64,000 nt of DNA from Ashinkailepas kermadecensis (GCA_034440615.1 JAOTOM010003996.1:144166-208165); one strand, 5' to 3'. Counted from the stretch's first letter, positions 1 to 23,659 are shown. A program made the numbers and translations. Notes: generated from the letters alone by a model not told the origin.

Positions 1-779
1 CTGCCGTTACCTGGTGTCCACGAAGCGGTGTCTTCGATTGCTAATTAATTTTGTCACGAATTGAAAGCTCGGCATATCGCCTTCGATGTCCGTTAAAACC
101 AAGAAGTCGAGGCATAAATGTATATTATATAACTAGCAAGGCCGTAGTCTGAAGGGGCCTTGATCGAACTATGGGAAAATTGCCCACTTGAGCTAATTGG
201 CCCGGCCGGGCCTAAGCTTAGCGTTCTTCGCAAGCTAGCGTCTTTTCAATCACCGATCGCAGATCCATGCAGTTCTCAGCAACAAGTAGCGCAATGCCTT
301 AGCATTTGTGTCGTTTAATTACCAACCCATTTCCATGTAATTCGTTTCATCAGGCGTAGTTTTCCTCCGGCATTCTACAGTGAAGACATATAACGGGGAG
401 TCAATATTGATCGCGAAACATTAGTCGTAGAGAGATGAAATTCAAAGCACAATATTTATTTTACAATCAGTGACACTTGTTTCGCTTGCTACTCCACGCT
501 CAAATAAATATTTGTGCGATATGTGCCAAGAACTGTTTAAATCGTCATCGTCACTGACAAATACTAGAAGTTTTGTCTGAAAGTTTTGACGCTGAAGGCA
601 TATACTAATACACACCTCACCATACCTCTAAACCCATCTAGCAAGAAACTTAGGAACCCAAGGCTTGATATTTTACCGACCGGTGGATTCGGGTAAATGC
701 GAGCCCCAGCCGTCCGGAATCGCTTGCGACGCAAATGATCAGCTAGCTAATTTTTAGAGTTTCTTATACATTGAGGTTA
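1..779. other. no feature recognised
   Basis: No convincing coding, RNA or repeat structure was seen. If a second beta-tubulin gene exists, this stretch and everything up to 5938 would be its first intron. Confidence 0.4.
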
Positions 780-1000
780 TGAGCATTGAAGGATATGAGA
801 CATTTTAGGTTACGCTATATTGGAGGTTATGTTACATGGGAGGTGATGATACATTGGAGGTTATGATGCATTGGAGGTTTTGACACCTCGGAGGTTATGA
901 TCCTTGGAGGTTATGACCATTGGAGGTTAAGATTATTATATGTTTTAATACATTGGAGGTTATGACTATTGGAGGTTTTGAGCTTTGGAAGTTTTGATAC
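780..1000 (+). repeat. degenerate minisatellite (GGAGGTTATGA core)
   Basis: The phrase TTGGAGGTTATGA recurs about ten times at irregular 17-30 bp spacing, with TTTTGA variants. The units are too diverged to fix a strict period. Confidence 0.65.
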
Positions 1001-3099
1001 ACCGTCGAAAAATGTATTCATGATCATTACAATGCCCAATAAACCTAACGATGGGTGTCCTTACAGATGCAGTTGTTAGCTTGGCAGTGATATGGTATTG
1101 GACGATTGTCATTGATCGGATGATAAGTGGTGGTATCGAAGATGGTGCCGTGATGGTCGTAGTTAATAATGTGGCACTGTGACGAGAGTCGAAACCAGTC
1201 GTGCCCTGTAAGCCGACAGCTCGACAGTGTATCGCGGGCCACAGCGTTCAACAGCCGAGATACAGCAACACAAATGTTCAGCCTCGTTGAACAGAAGAAG
1301 CCTGGCGCATTATGTTGTATACTTATGCTCAGAGCAAATGCATTAGTTATGACCAGTACTCACTATTTATATGCATCATGTGGCTCGCAATCCTTCCACA
1401 CAAACGTGTCCGGTTTCATGAGTTAGGAGGACGGCCCGTCAAAGCGAGCAATCGCCACTGCGAGATAATTGTGTTCCTCTTTGGATGCTTGTGGGCCTGT
1501 AAGATTTGCAAATCACTGATTACTCCCTTTCCGGTCAGATCCTCCGGTCTTTCCGGTCAGATCCTCACCCCGTCTCGGGGTGGGTGGGATCAGATCCTTG
1601 TATTCTAACTTCCAAACTTAGCGTTGCACGAAAACAAAAGTTGTGGCATCGGAAAGCACTCGACGAGCAGGGTCAAAAATCACCCCCAAAAGTGTATCCC
1701 CCATAGTGACGTCACTAGGGGATCTATGTGATCACGATTGACATGTTTTTGGCTTTGGAGAGTTCATTTTGGGGATATTTTAAAAACTTATTTGGAGTGA
1801 GAAAGGAAGGCGAAATCGACCAAGGCCCTAAAATTTGTGTCCACCCAAAAATAAATTTATCTTTCAAATTTGGAAAATTTGTAAGTTCAATTTTCTTTAA
1901 TTTTTCTTCCAATGGATAGAGTGTACCGCAAAACGTTGTTTTAAGTCAACTTTCCTTGATAAAAATACTTACTTTGACCAGAATCTTCGATTTTAGCCTT
2001 AATTGGCAGATATGCAAAACTTATACGTCATCAAAAACGAAAACAAAGTCGAAAATTTATCTGGTGCGTTTCGTTGTATCCCTAAAGATAAGCAATCGCT
2101 GAAAGTTTCATTCAAATATCTTTATCCGTTAAAGCGGGACGTTTGATTGAACTTTTTTTTGGAGGTGACTTCATTTGACCTTGAATAACTCGTTGACCAC
2201 AGATGACCGGACTTCAAAATTTTTACACAACACGCCAAATTGATGTGGGAAAAAGTGTTCGGGTTAAATTTACATGAGGCCCTATCGCCTATGAATAGCA
2301 CCCATCGCATTCCAATCCGAATCGCAGCTTACAAGGGTGATATATTTTGGCATTCATGTAGTATGCAGTAGGTGCCAAACGTTTCTTCGCACGATGGTAC
2401 ATACCACATGATGGTAAAATAGTGCCACATACTAGTAAAATAACGACACATGATAGAATAACGGTGCGCTCTACTACGACAGCACTTGTTAGAATACCCC
2501 GCCGGTGCACAAAGGTGTTTTGTGCCTCATTATCTGATGGCGCCGCTAGTACACGTCGCACTATCTACAGCTGACCGCGTATCCAATGGCGACGCCGACA
2601 CACGCGGTTTGTGCCACTTTGGCCGTCAGACGCCTTGGACGGATAATGGCGGCGAGGCGGCTGGTGGGGCGGCAGTGGGCCGGCCGGCCGGCCCGGGCCG
2701 AGTTTGCAGAACTGGCCGGCTGGTGGCGTTGCGATGCGGGACCGGTCGCAGCGGCGGCTCGTTCGTGGTAGTAACCACAACACGGCTACACGCGCCGTGA
2801 CCGAACCGACTCTTCGGCGAACCGATGCGACGGCGCGTCGACACCGACACCCGGCCTGCCGTTGTTTTGCTAACACTTCGCCTATCCTGGAGCGTCTTCG
2901 GCTGACTGAAACTACGCAAATCCAGTTCCATTTGATTTGGCTAGTGGGAAACAGGTGCTGGTGTTGGTGTCCCTTGACTCTGTCTTAGTTCGGGGTACAC
3001 CCTCGAATAGACAGGGTGGCGAAGTTCGCCCAAAATGAAGGTAGGAAGATACAATCAATGCGCATCTTTAGCTTAAGTTGGTTTATATAATCGTCAGTG
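1001..3099. other. mostly featureless; GC-rich island at 2.57-2.88 kb
   Basis: No gene was recognised. Short direct repeats (CCGGTCAGATCCTC twice near 1.55 kb) and a CpG-rich block of about 300 bp around 2570-2880 are visible. Open frames over the block on both strands look like GC-rich shadows. Confidence 0.4.
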
Positions 3100-3107
3100 G
3101 GTACCTG

Positions 3108-4307
3108 CACTGGCGGATCCAGGGGGGCGGGGGGCATTCCGGCCATGGCCCCCCCAAGCGCCTCAAAGGGGGGGGGGGGGCATAGTGTCTTTTGGCCCCC
3201 CAAACCAACAAAAGTAAACTGAATTAAAATGCAGTAACCTTTGCTGAGGTTAAAAAATAGCGTTCCGGGTGAAATAATCTCCAATTTTAAAGGTATTTTG
3301 TTATAATTGTTTGGAAACAGAATATGGTAGCATAGTAGATACTGACACATCGAGGGTTCTATGCTGTTGAAGTTCTGCTTACAGCAAGAGATGACGAATT
3401 CAGCAGTTTCATTATTCCTTCGTCAGATAGGTTCATGAAGTTTGTTTAGCCAGTAACGGGCAAGCGGACCCAGTGAGCCAGATTTTGAAAGCGGAATTTG
3501 AACAGGATGTTTTGTGCGAGTGACCAGTTGAGCCCAGTTGAGCAGCATGTTTCGTATGTTGGTGCTGGGGTTGCTAAGATGAAGAGACAGGCTACATTGA
3601 CTGATTTTTTTTCAAGAAGAATAGCAAGAGGAGGTATGTATTTACACTGGCGGATCCAGGGAGGGGCCATTCCGGCCATGCCCCCCCGAAGCGCTTAAAA
3701 GGGGGGCCATAGTGTCTTTTGCCCCCCCGAAACCAACAGAAGTCAACTAAATTAAAATGCAGTAACCTTTGCCGAGGTTAAAAATAGCGTCTGCATGAAA
3801 GAATCTCCAATTTTAAAGTTTTTTTTTAATCATTGTTTGGAAGCCAGTATTGTAGCATAGTAGATTCTAACACATATCGAGGGTTCCATGCTCTAAGTTC
3901 TGCTTACAGCAAGAGTTGACAAAATCGAATCCGCCAGTGTGTACACGTGCACGAACGTTGACGTGGTACAAGACGTTGAACGAGAACGTGAACGTTTTGG
4001 TAAAAAAGAACAAAAATCCGGTAACATAGAAACGGCGGAGGTAGGCTGGGGCCCCTACACAGGAAATTATGCTGTCAATTATTATTATTATTTTTTTCTT
4101 CTTCTTCAAATGGGCCCCTTTGCCAAATAGTAGTAGAAATCCGGTGCTTTTAACCAAAAATAGTTGGAGAAGGGGCACCCTCCAAATCCGTTCGACCCTT
4201 CCCCTGATGTAATTCCTAGGTACGCCACTGGGGGAAGGGGAGGGGAGGGGCTGACGCCGAAAACCGAAAGTTGGTCCCCCCAAACCGGTGGGCTAGATCC
4301 GTCAGTG
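3108..4307 (+). mobile_element. hAT-type DNA transposon, composite copy 1
   Basis: The ends are an imperfect inverted repeat: CACTGGCGGATCCAGG on the left and a right end whose complement reads CACTGACGGATCTAG. An exact 8-bp duplication GGTACCTG flanks it (3100-3107, 4308-4315), diagnostic of hAT insertion. CACTGGCGGATCCAG resembles the Tip100/Zaphod group of hATs. Inside, a second complete left end begins at 3645, a right-end-like sequence ends near 3937, and a block ending in TAGGTACGCCACTG follows to about 4239, so the copy is nested. The 3108-3644 part contains a first coding exon (separate entry). A 17-bp match, GTCAGTGGGTACCTGCA, surrounds both outer junctions. Confidence 0.8.
3579..3633 (+). 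pseudogene. hAT transposase N-terminal exon (relic)
   Basis: The frame from ATG 3579 reads MKRQATLTDFFSRRIARG and then meets a GTATGT donor at 3634. A short basic start followed by xLxxFF is typical of ZMYM/Tip100-group hAT transposases. No downstream transposase exon is present in this element, so it is a remnant of the autonomous parent from which the internally deleted copies arose. The match is short, so the family call rests partly on the surrounding hAT termini. Confidence 0.5.
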
Positions 4308-4315
4308 GGTACCTG

Positions 4316-4902
4316 CAATTACAAAGTTCTGCCACTGGAAACACAGCCTTGTTTGTAGTTGTGATGTTTCTGCCTGTCGAAATCCGTGTTTGTGAGCTGG
4401 ACGTTTGGTGAATCGCAAGCTTCGTGCTTTTCATTTGGAGCTCAGGATGCTTCAGTGGCATTATTATCCTCAGTACACATGACATAGTGTATACGAATGA
4501 ATTATATACGTATCCCAGTGTAGCCCTATTCTTTAACCATATGACTACATACGTGTTTGACCATCTGGATCAAGCTGCACTATTTGTTTCAGAAGCAAAA
4601 AATTTGACAGCTATGGCCATGGACAACTTGCAGTGCATTGCGTCGTTGCATGAGTTCGTTCTGGAATTTGCACTCAGCACTTTATAAATCTGACAGCTTC
4701 CAAAAGATCATCCCATGTTTTGGTAATACCTAATCATCGGCACGTGACCCCTGCTCTTCCTCAAATCGTGCATGACCTTTTTAAGCATGCTAAAGTCGCA
4801 GAAAAAATAATACTCAAACTGAAGCATCAATAACGGAGTATTCCTTGCAGTAAGGCAGTTAAACTACAACTCAGATACAATTATACCGATACCGACGCGG
4901 CC
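4316..4902. other. no feature recognised
   Basis: An 87-codon open frame at 4424-4687 shows no recognisable family features. Nothing else was seen. Confidence 0.4.
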
Positions 4903-5221
4903 GCCCCGGTAGCTCAGTTGGTTAGAGCGCTGGCCTGCACTGGTCTCCCATGTCCTGGCAACGCAGGGTTCGAGTCGCTTCACGCGCTCGCGTTTAGCCT
5001 CCGGCTGGGAGGGTCAGTTGGCAGCTGGCCCGATAAGGCAGGGGACGAGCTACCGGGCGGACGTGTTGCATTGACGGCGCGTTAAACTTTCGGTCAAAAT
5101 TCTGCCGTTGAACTGGAATTCATGGATTGGGTGGTGGGGCCGGGGTTCAAGCGACAAGCTCTGCTTAGCAACAGGACCCCGGTTCATAAAGCCACCCCAG
5201 CAATAACTCGGATGTAAAAAA
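4903..5221 (+). mobile_element. tRNA-derived SINE, family A, copy 1
   Basis: The head has a pol III A box (TAGCTCAGTTGG, 4910-4921) and B box (GGTTCGAGTC, 4967-4976), as in tRNA genes, but the sequence between them does not fold as a full tRNA. The tRNA-unrelated body of about 250 bp recurs at 56161-56483 and, inverted, at 58343-58672, ending each time near a short A-rich stretch. This copy keeps more CpG and a better B box than the others, suggesting it is the youngest. No clear target duplication was found. Confidence 0.85.
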
Positions 5222-5938
5222 TAGAGGAATAAGTAGTAGGTTATTCGCACACATGAAAGGTGTGTGCGACATGACAATTGTGACATGGCATGACTTGCAA
5301 ATAAGGATGGAGAAGCTCCGCCTGAACGTTTACCTCTACATCAAACGTGTGCCAAGATATTATCAGCAGATCGGACCACCCGACTTATGTTGGCGGTAAA
5401 ATGCGACTTAATTACTGTGTTGTCCCCACGTCACCGCAATCGACTTCATGGAACATCACTTGCAGCCATATCTAGCGTGAATATTGTGCGTATTGTCTGG
5501 TGATGACATGGAGCAGATTAATTTGCATTCGCTCCTACCACTCATACACCTATTGCAATAAAAACAGTTGTCTGGTTTTCGATCTTGTTTGCAGGTGATC
5601 TCTGATTGCATGGTTATTAGCAAAGAACCTGACTCACTTCTCCCAGAAGCAAGATGCGCACATTGCCCCGCGCGTGCTGCTCTACCATAATATTCTCCGC
5701 AAGCAAATCGCTATGCTAAAAAATCGACATACTTCGACTGTCGTAACAAGCTACAGTTGGTTAGAATTAGACATGACATTACAGTAGCTTACAATTTGTT
5801 ACGCTGCATTCACAGGAAATCGGAATATGCAAATGAAGTCCAGCATAGGCATGCACGAAGCCCATGCTTGACAGGCCTCGACTGACTCTACTGCACCAAA
5901 ACGCAGCCCCGAGTGACGTCATAGTGCAGTGACGTCAC
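5222..5938. other. putative intron of the second beta-tubulin gene
   Basis: No coding or repeat feature was recognised apart from the two TGACGTCA motifs at its right end. Confidence 0.4.
5914..5937. promoter_or_regulatory. two TGACGTCA (CRE-type) palindromes at an exon 1 donor
   Basis: Perfect TGACGTCA octamers lie at 5914-5921 and 5930-5937, 16 bp apart. The second supplies one base of the GT donor of the second beta-tubulin exon 1. TGACGTCA is the consensus site for CREB/ATF factors; function here is inferred. Confidence 0.4.
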
Positions 5939-5995
5939 CTTTGATCCGATCTGGTTGCCGCACTGGCCAGCCTGCAAGTGAACGATCTCCCTCAT
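5939..5995 (-). CDS. first exon of a second beta-tubulin gene (partial)
   Basis: Nineteen codons encode MREIVHLQAGQCGNQIGSK, the canonical beta-tubulin N-terminus, ending AAG before a GTGACG donor. The exon has the same length, phase and strand as the exon at 23603-23659 but different codons, and Val5 instead of Leu5. It lies 6.6 kb downstream of the complete gene's stop, so it cannot belong to that gene. No matching exon 2 or 3 is visible between 1 and 5938, so the rest, if it exists, lies left of the window. It could be a functional tandem paralogue or an orphan exon. Intact splice consensus and no frame damage favour a real gene. Confidence 0.8.
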
Positions 5996-7718
5996 CTGGA
6001 GCCGGGGGCTGCTCGGAAGCTGAAAGCAAACGAACATCGCGATGAAGAGGAATATGCATGCGACAATAATGACATCATGTCTGCAATATAAACATACTCG
6101 CCGCCAGACCGTCGCTGCTATTTCCGGAAGAATGAACACACTTCCATAAAGGCACGCCAAGGTGACCGCTACTTAAAAGACAAAGGTTGTTTGCAGTGTG
6201 CCATTTCAGTTCCATGCCATTTCGTGACCACATTGGTGAACTCTGATATCCGGGTCTTCGGAGAAAGCTTAATTGAGTCACGACGTCGTGCAATCTTCGA
6301 ATTACTAAAACACTGGAAATAACGGCACCTACTGCCGTTAACATGAAACCGAACCGAACATTTTAACCGAAAACATGTGAGAAAAGTATTGAGCGGTAAT
6401 ATTTCGCACGTTATGAATCTACATCGACAACAACCAAAGCTTGTACGATAAACTCCCGGCCTCAGGCCATCTACGATCAAAGCAAATGTGATGTGCAGCT
6501 GGCCTGAGATCGAAAAGTATCTATTGTCTGGCTTGTTTGCCATTGTTGAAAATAAACTGGGAAAGATTGCGGACCACTACTTCTCATATATCCTTGAACA
6601 AGACAACTACACAAATATTATCTGACATTAGATTAGAGCGCCTACTACATCATAGCTGTCCTAGTTAACTTAAATTGGACCGTGCATATAGGGCGTAAAC
6701 TGACATACGATGGGTCGGACTGGCATCGATTTGTATGCGTATCGGGGGGCCTTGTCTCTTTGTTGGCTTAGGCCCCCAATAATTTAAACTTTTAACATAG
6801 GGCCTTATGGAGTGCCCCATTTCCTACAATCAATTTGAGTCCGCCATTTGCATCCATGCGTTTGACGCACAATACTTTTAATAAATCAACGTTGTTGGGC
6901 ACACGTGATATTGGTGGACCATCGATTTCCTTTCTGGAACATCACTTCACGCACTGCAGCATAATCTTCAGCTGTGTAGGGCCGTCATCGGCGCGCGATT
7001 TGGGCGACACATGAGAGCCCGTCAAGACTTGTGCACCGTCCGCCCGCTTAGCGCGACGGGGTCACATGTCGCACAGGGCCGTCATGCCCATCGGCCAACA
7101 CTAGCTGGTTGGTTATTTTGCCTAGGGGCGCATCGACTGCGTTGGTAATACAGCGCCCATCGACCAGCACCAGCCCAGTGCGTGACATGGTTAGGAGGCT
7201 CAGCCAAAGTCGGCAAACGTGCGTGTCAGTTTTCAGCCCGTCTGGAGTGAAGGTCGGGTCAGCACGTGAAACACGCAAGCGTCAGTCGCCCGGTCACATC
7301 AGCTGTTTGAAGAAGAGCCACCGTGGCGCACCGTCGACCGACGTAAGGCTCTGCTGAGGTCACCACAAGCGCCCAACTTGTGCACATTGCATGCACACTG
7401 AATCAGAACCGCATCACCTGCCTGAAACTCCGAACGCGTTGCAATTGAACAGCGACGGCATAGTTACCTTTTATCAGATCACGGGGGCGCGGGCCACCTG
7501 TTCCGAATCCGATCCGAGGTGTCTGGGAGGTCACTGCGAACGTGGACCAGCGTTTCGCCTCCCTTCTCAGTTGAGCGGCAGCGACGCACTACTGCGCCGT
7601 CACTGGCATTGCCTTGCGAACGTCGCATTGGAATTCGATGCCGCGTCAGTCGGCAAGGAAACGACGGTGCACACACACCGCCGGAACGCCACCTACCGCG
7701 CGTGGTGGACACTGCACC
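5996..7718. other. upstream region of the second beta-tubulin exon 1
   Basis: Reading leftward toward the exon, a TTTGCTTTCAG lies about 25 bp before the ATG and could be a 5' UTR splice acceptor. No TATA box is certain. 7000-7718 is GC-rich without a recognised gene. Confidence 0.35.
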
Positions 7719-7726
7719 GCCACTGT

Positions 7727-8366
7727 CACTAGCGGATCCAGGGAGGGGCCATTCCGGCCATGCCCCCCCCCCCAAAGCGCTTAAAAGGGGGGGGGGCAGT
7801 GTCTTTTGCCCAGCCCCCGAAACCAACAGAAGTAAACTAAATTAAAATGCAGTAACCTTTGCCGAGGTTAAAAAATAGCGTCGGAATGAAAGAATCGCCA
7901 ATTTTAAAGTTTAAAAAAATATATAATTGTTTGGAAGCCAATATGGTTGCAGAGTAGATTCTGACACACATCGAGGGTTCCATGCTGCTCAAGTTCTGCT
8001 TACAGCAAAAGTTGACAAAATCGGATCCACCAGTGTGTACACGTGCACGAACGTTGACGTGGTACAAGATGTTGAACGTGAACGTTTTGGTAAACAAGAA
8101 CAAAAATCCGGTAACTTAGAAACGGTGGAGATAGGCTGCGGCCCCTACACCGGAAATTATGTCATTAATTATTATTTTCATAAATGGGCCCCTTTGCCAA
8201 ATAGTGGTGGAAATCCGGTGCTTTTAACCAAAAATAGTGGGAGAATGGGCACCCTCCAAATCCGTTCGACCCCTCCCTGTGCAATTCCTAGGCACGCCAC
8301 GGGGGAGGGGCTGACGCCGAAAACCGAAAGTTCCCCCCCCAAACCGGTGGGCTAGATCCGCCAGTG
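7727..8366 (+). mobile_element. hAT-type non-autonomous element, composite copy 2
   Basis: 640 bp. The terminal inverted repeats read CACTAGCGGATCCAG on the left and, from the right, CACTGGCGGATCTAG. The flanking 8-bp duplication is perfect: GCCACTGT at 7719-7726 and 8367-8374. The body matches the 3645-4307 part of the first copy, including the internal right-end-like GGATCCACCAGTG (ending 8035) and the inner block ending in CCTAGGCACGCCAC near 8299. It has no transposase, so it must be moved in trans. Confidence 0.88.
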
Positions 8367-8374
8367 GCCACTGT

Positions 8375-11300
8375 CAACACACGGTCGCCGGGCGCGCAGA
8401 GAACTCGGCGTCCGGCAATTCGGCGTGCTGTGGGTGATGCGTTAGTTGTAGGACGTGAGGGGCATGTGCTATATGACATGCCATATATGGTATCGGGAGC
8501 GAGTCCAGAAGCCTGGCTTGGTGGAGGAAAAATATTTAAAATCCTACGATTTCGAACCAAACTGATGACATTTGTCGGGTCTGCTTAGGACAATAATTCT
8601 CTATAAAAAGCTCTTAGATTTTGAGAAAGGGACATGTTATTGCAGCTCTTCCAAACTTTTTCACTTTTTACTTTATGCTTTTCCGTGAGTTCAAAACATC
8701 CACTTTTATCCAAAATAGGGGGCCAGGGAGAAAGAATCCGACCATATTTCAGCAGCTCGGAGTCACATGGAAGTTAATAAGTCCTGGATGGGCCTCTTTG
8801 AAGAACCTAGTGGTCCCGGATCGAAAAAAAAACATCCGTGGTAAGAAGATGCCGAGAACTTTAAGCAAACGGGTTAGGTGCCTCCCCAATCAGTTCGTCC
8901 CCCCATGACGGGAATCCTACTGGGGAGCATCAATTACTCAGTTCATCAATTAGTGAACTAATGATTTTATCATGCATTGGAGCTCCTATTGGTGTGCCAA
9001 ATGCCCCCAAGGCTCGCTGTAGGCTCCTAAAACGTGTTGGGAGTCGCTTAAAAGCACGCCATGACCCTCCAAACGTGCGGCAGCATATTATTATATTAGC
9101 AAAATGTGCTGCAGCGTGAACTTTAGGGCCTCCAACCCGCTTTAGGGGCCCCAATGCACTTTAATAGTCTTCAATACGCCTTAGAAGCCTCATGACAAGC
9201 TTTAGGGACACCAACATGCTTTAGGAGCCACTAGTATGCTTTCTGACCCATCCTGTTATAGGGGCTCATATCGCGCTTCAGGGGACTGAAACACCCAGAA
9301 ACCCGATAGACTGGTTCAGAGTCCGAAAATTGTCATCCGATGTCACCTTAGGCCAATGACTTCGGATGACATTACGGTCAACGACCTATGTCATCGTGTC
9401 AGGACAATCCAAAGCGGTTCCAAAGACCAAACACTGTTCGCTCAGTGGTACAAAGTGGTCAGAAACCGCGAAAAGCAGAGCTCCCAAAGAGGTTACCTCA
9501 CTCATTACGTCCGCACGGCTCAGCCAAGCAGTCATAGCTCAGCCATAGCAGTGATCAGACAGGTTCGGAAAACCGCGCAGAAGGCACGGAAACGATGCTC
9601 CACAAGCCCTCTGCCTCTCTGCGCACAGGCGTTTGTCTCAACAAATATTATTGAAGAACCTTAGCGGCGGCTACATATTCGCGTCTTTTGTCAAATACTC
9701 CCCTTACCATCAAGCGTTAATGTGTACATTATAAAAATCACTCCAATGTATGCAAGATAGCAAAGAACGGCGTACCACGCTGTGCTAATATAGAACAGCT
9801 TTTTAGAATAGAACAGCTCAAGCCATTCTACGTTTTATGGTATCACTAAATGGGCAATTTTGTTTTCGAACAGTCTACCATAGCTGAGAAGTGAATCATT
9901 TTAGTGAGACATCTAGCCACGGAGAAGCGGCTGCTGCTGTCGTACATGACAAGCAATACCCTACCACGTATAAGTTTACAATCCTTACCATGAAATATTG
10001 CGGTAGCCATCGTCTTGTCGAGATCTCAGAAGTATACCAGTGCAGCTGGAGGTGATTCGGTCATGTGAAACCTGGAAGTTCAACCTTGATCAACGGTGTT
10101 CTACGCACTTATGTAGCCGGAATGATCTGTCCTGTAAATGAGCTTTCATAGGTATGATCATCTATTAAATGTGCTCCATACATGGTCTGAATGTGAGTTA
10201 CCTTTCTGAGGCGTTGATTTTAGTTTCCTGCTTTTGAACCAGCGATGCTAAGATATTGAGGCAAGTTGAAGTTAGGGCACAAAGTACGCAAGTTGCGTTT
10301 CGGGGATGCGAGTGTTAAATTAATGAGACGATTTCTGGCGTTTCGCCATGCCAATGTTCTTAATTTCGTTTGGGCACGGTCTCTGATGCCAAAAAAGATG
10401 GAATATTTGGAAATGCCCATGGAACGTCAGTTTTGTTCATTTTAACTTCATTTAAGACAATTTTGAAGACTTACTGATGGATCCCCACCACTTCTTCAAT
10501 TTTCCGTTTTCTAGATGTCAAAACATCCCAAGGGATGCAAGGTAACTTATCTTGCATATCATGTGGACACATACATATATGATGACCGAGTCATATATGT
10601 CTGTGTCCACCGGAGCTTATTCATTTCCAATCACAGTCCGGCTACGCCGACAGCCCATATATCGCTCTATGCCCATGGTAATTGCGCCATGACCTTACGA
10701 CTTTTTTGGAAGGGGGGCAGCCATTAGTACAAGCAAACTAAATTAAGATTCTTTCCGCATCTTAATTTTTCGCATCACAGTTGCGCCCCTGGTAGTAGAA
10801 ACCTGCGGGCGACTCCGGCGTCCGGGACGTGGTTAACGCGAACCCCACACTTCTCATTAAAGTTGCACTACACAAATGGTGATACATGGAACAATGGTGA
10901 CATAAAGGATCGAGCAAAAATCCATCTCGTCCGTGAGTGTAGAAAGAAACCAGGCAGGTACCGGGGCTTCCATTTCTGTGCTCAATCGATAAAATATCGC
11001 ACAATTCACAGCGATGTCCTCATATTTAAACATGGGGCCAATGAGCATTAATGGGGAAAATGGTCTGTTCAGCCCTTTCCACATACTACTAATACTTTCT
11101 TGGTTTATGCGGTCATGCTCCAGTCACCCACAGTGGAGCCGGCAACCAAAACCTAGCATCGGGAGCCGATAAGAGAAAATACTTCTTTTCTCGAAAAATA
11201 TAAACATTAAATTGGGGCCAGTCTAAAAATAATAGTAAAAAAACGGGTATCAAACTCTTGGGTGTAGGCTGGAGCAGCTACAAATATATTCGCTCCCCTG

Positions 11301-12552
11301 GTGCTACCAATCGGAAGCTGCACGATACCCATCCTAGATAATTTGGTAGAAAATCCAATGCATTCGATTTCGCCGTGTTTCCCCTCCCGACAAGCTGGAC
11401 TCACGTGATCCAAATAGAGAGAAGCACGGTAGCGACAGACTGCACGTACCGCCACCTGCACGGGCACCGCCACGACCAGGATCCTTGGGGGTCAGACGGC
11501 CACCTGGGATGCGACTGCCGCGAACCTACCCCTCCAACAAAGCAACCGTTCCTGCGCCCATGGATTAAGCCCCCACCTGGAAACTGAACGAGGTGACGCC
11601 CCTGGCCACATGTAGAGGTATTTCCGCACAGGTTGCAGCAATGGTCGCGCGCGCATAGCAGGATCGACCCCAAGATCAAGCGACCGATCAGCCCAATCCA
11701 GAGCTGCAGTAGCTCCCTAAATTTGGAACTGCGTGCTACCGAAATCCGTGACGATCGGTGGTCATCAAAGCTGAATGTAGTCAGATGGCCGTGAGAGGCA
11801 AAGCTGGTAAGAAAACGTATCACGGCCGGCAAGTTGAGCCGTAGCTCTCCACCAAACTCGTGTACATGACGTAAATAAGCTATATTGGCTCCCCGCAGGG
11901 CTAGGCGTTCGGCAGGAATGTGCAAAACATGAGCCGCTGCAATCGCAAAACACGACCAAAAGCTTGCTTAATGGCAGTCGGCGCATGCGGTGGAAAGCGG
12001 CGCGGTTGTGCAAATGGCGAGAACTGGGCAACACACACTTAACAGGCCAATTTCACGCCTACCTCGCGCTTAACTCACGCCATCTCGCCGACCTATTCGC
12101 CTTACTCGAATCTTAAACGGGGAAGGTAATTGCGCCTCGAAGTCATTATCAAATCTTGGCCAACATGGTATCGTCTCGAGAACTGTTGAGCGAGGTCGTG
12201 GGTCGATAAGCAAATTACTAGACTGTACTGAGAAGCTCCATCAGAAACAAAGCCGACAGCCAAATGAACATGATACGGTATCAAATTTGACAGCTCGGGT
12301 GGGCTGATTTGCAAAATTTTCCGGCATCTGTGTGACCCAACACATCCCAGTTTAAATTGTACATGAACATACAAGATACTCTTGATACAAAGATAATCGA
12401 AAACAAAATCGAACAAAGATATTCACGGATCAATCTTTAAGCCCAATGAATCGACAGGTCTGGAAGAGATCGAAACGCCCGCAGGAGAGGCGTTAACAAC
12501 ACAAATTGCGCTGGCAGCAGGTCGATCCAAATGGGCGTACGAACACTCATTA
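8375..12552. other. region between tubulin loci; weak repeats only
   Basis: Holds degenerate units built on GCTTTAGGGGC-like phrases (about 8.96-9.29 kb) and a hairpin at 10563-10610. The 3' UTR of the beta-tubulin gene should lie just left of 12553, but no clear AATAAA was found near it. A 174-codon minus-strand frame at 11401-11925 shows no recognisable motif and may be chance. Confidence 0.4.
10563..10610. repeat. 20-bp inverted repeat (hairpin)
   Basis: Arms 10563-10582 and 10591-10610 match at 19 of 20 positions around an 8-nt loop. The arms carry GTGGACACA and an alternating ATATAT segment. A transcript could fold as a short hairpin; nothing shows that it is transcribed. Confidence 0.6.

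Positions 12553-23659
<11,107 letters not shown>

Noticed and set aside
3100..3109. Ancient right-end of another hAT just left of copy 1 (GTCAGTGGGTACCTGCA)
   Set aside because: The 17-bp match is short and best explained by the 8-bp duplication plus a chance or conversion match; kept only as a remark.
4903..4980. Functional tRNA gene
   Set aside because: A and B boxes are present but the central part does not form an anticodon arm; the body is repeated twice more.
11401..11925. 174-codon minus-strand frame as a gene
   Set aside because: No recognisable motif, signal or splice context; length is plausible by chance. Mentioned in the regional entry only.
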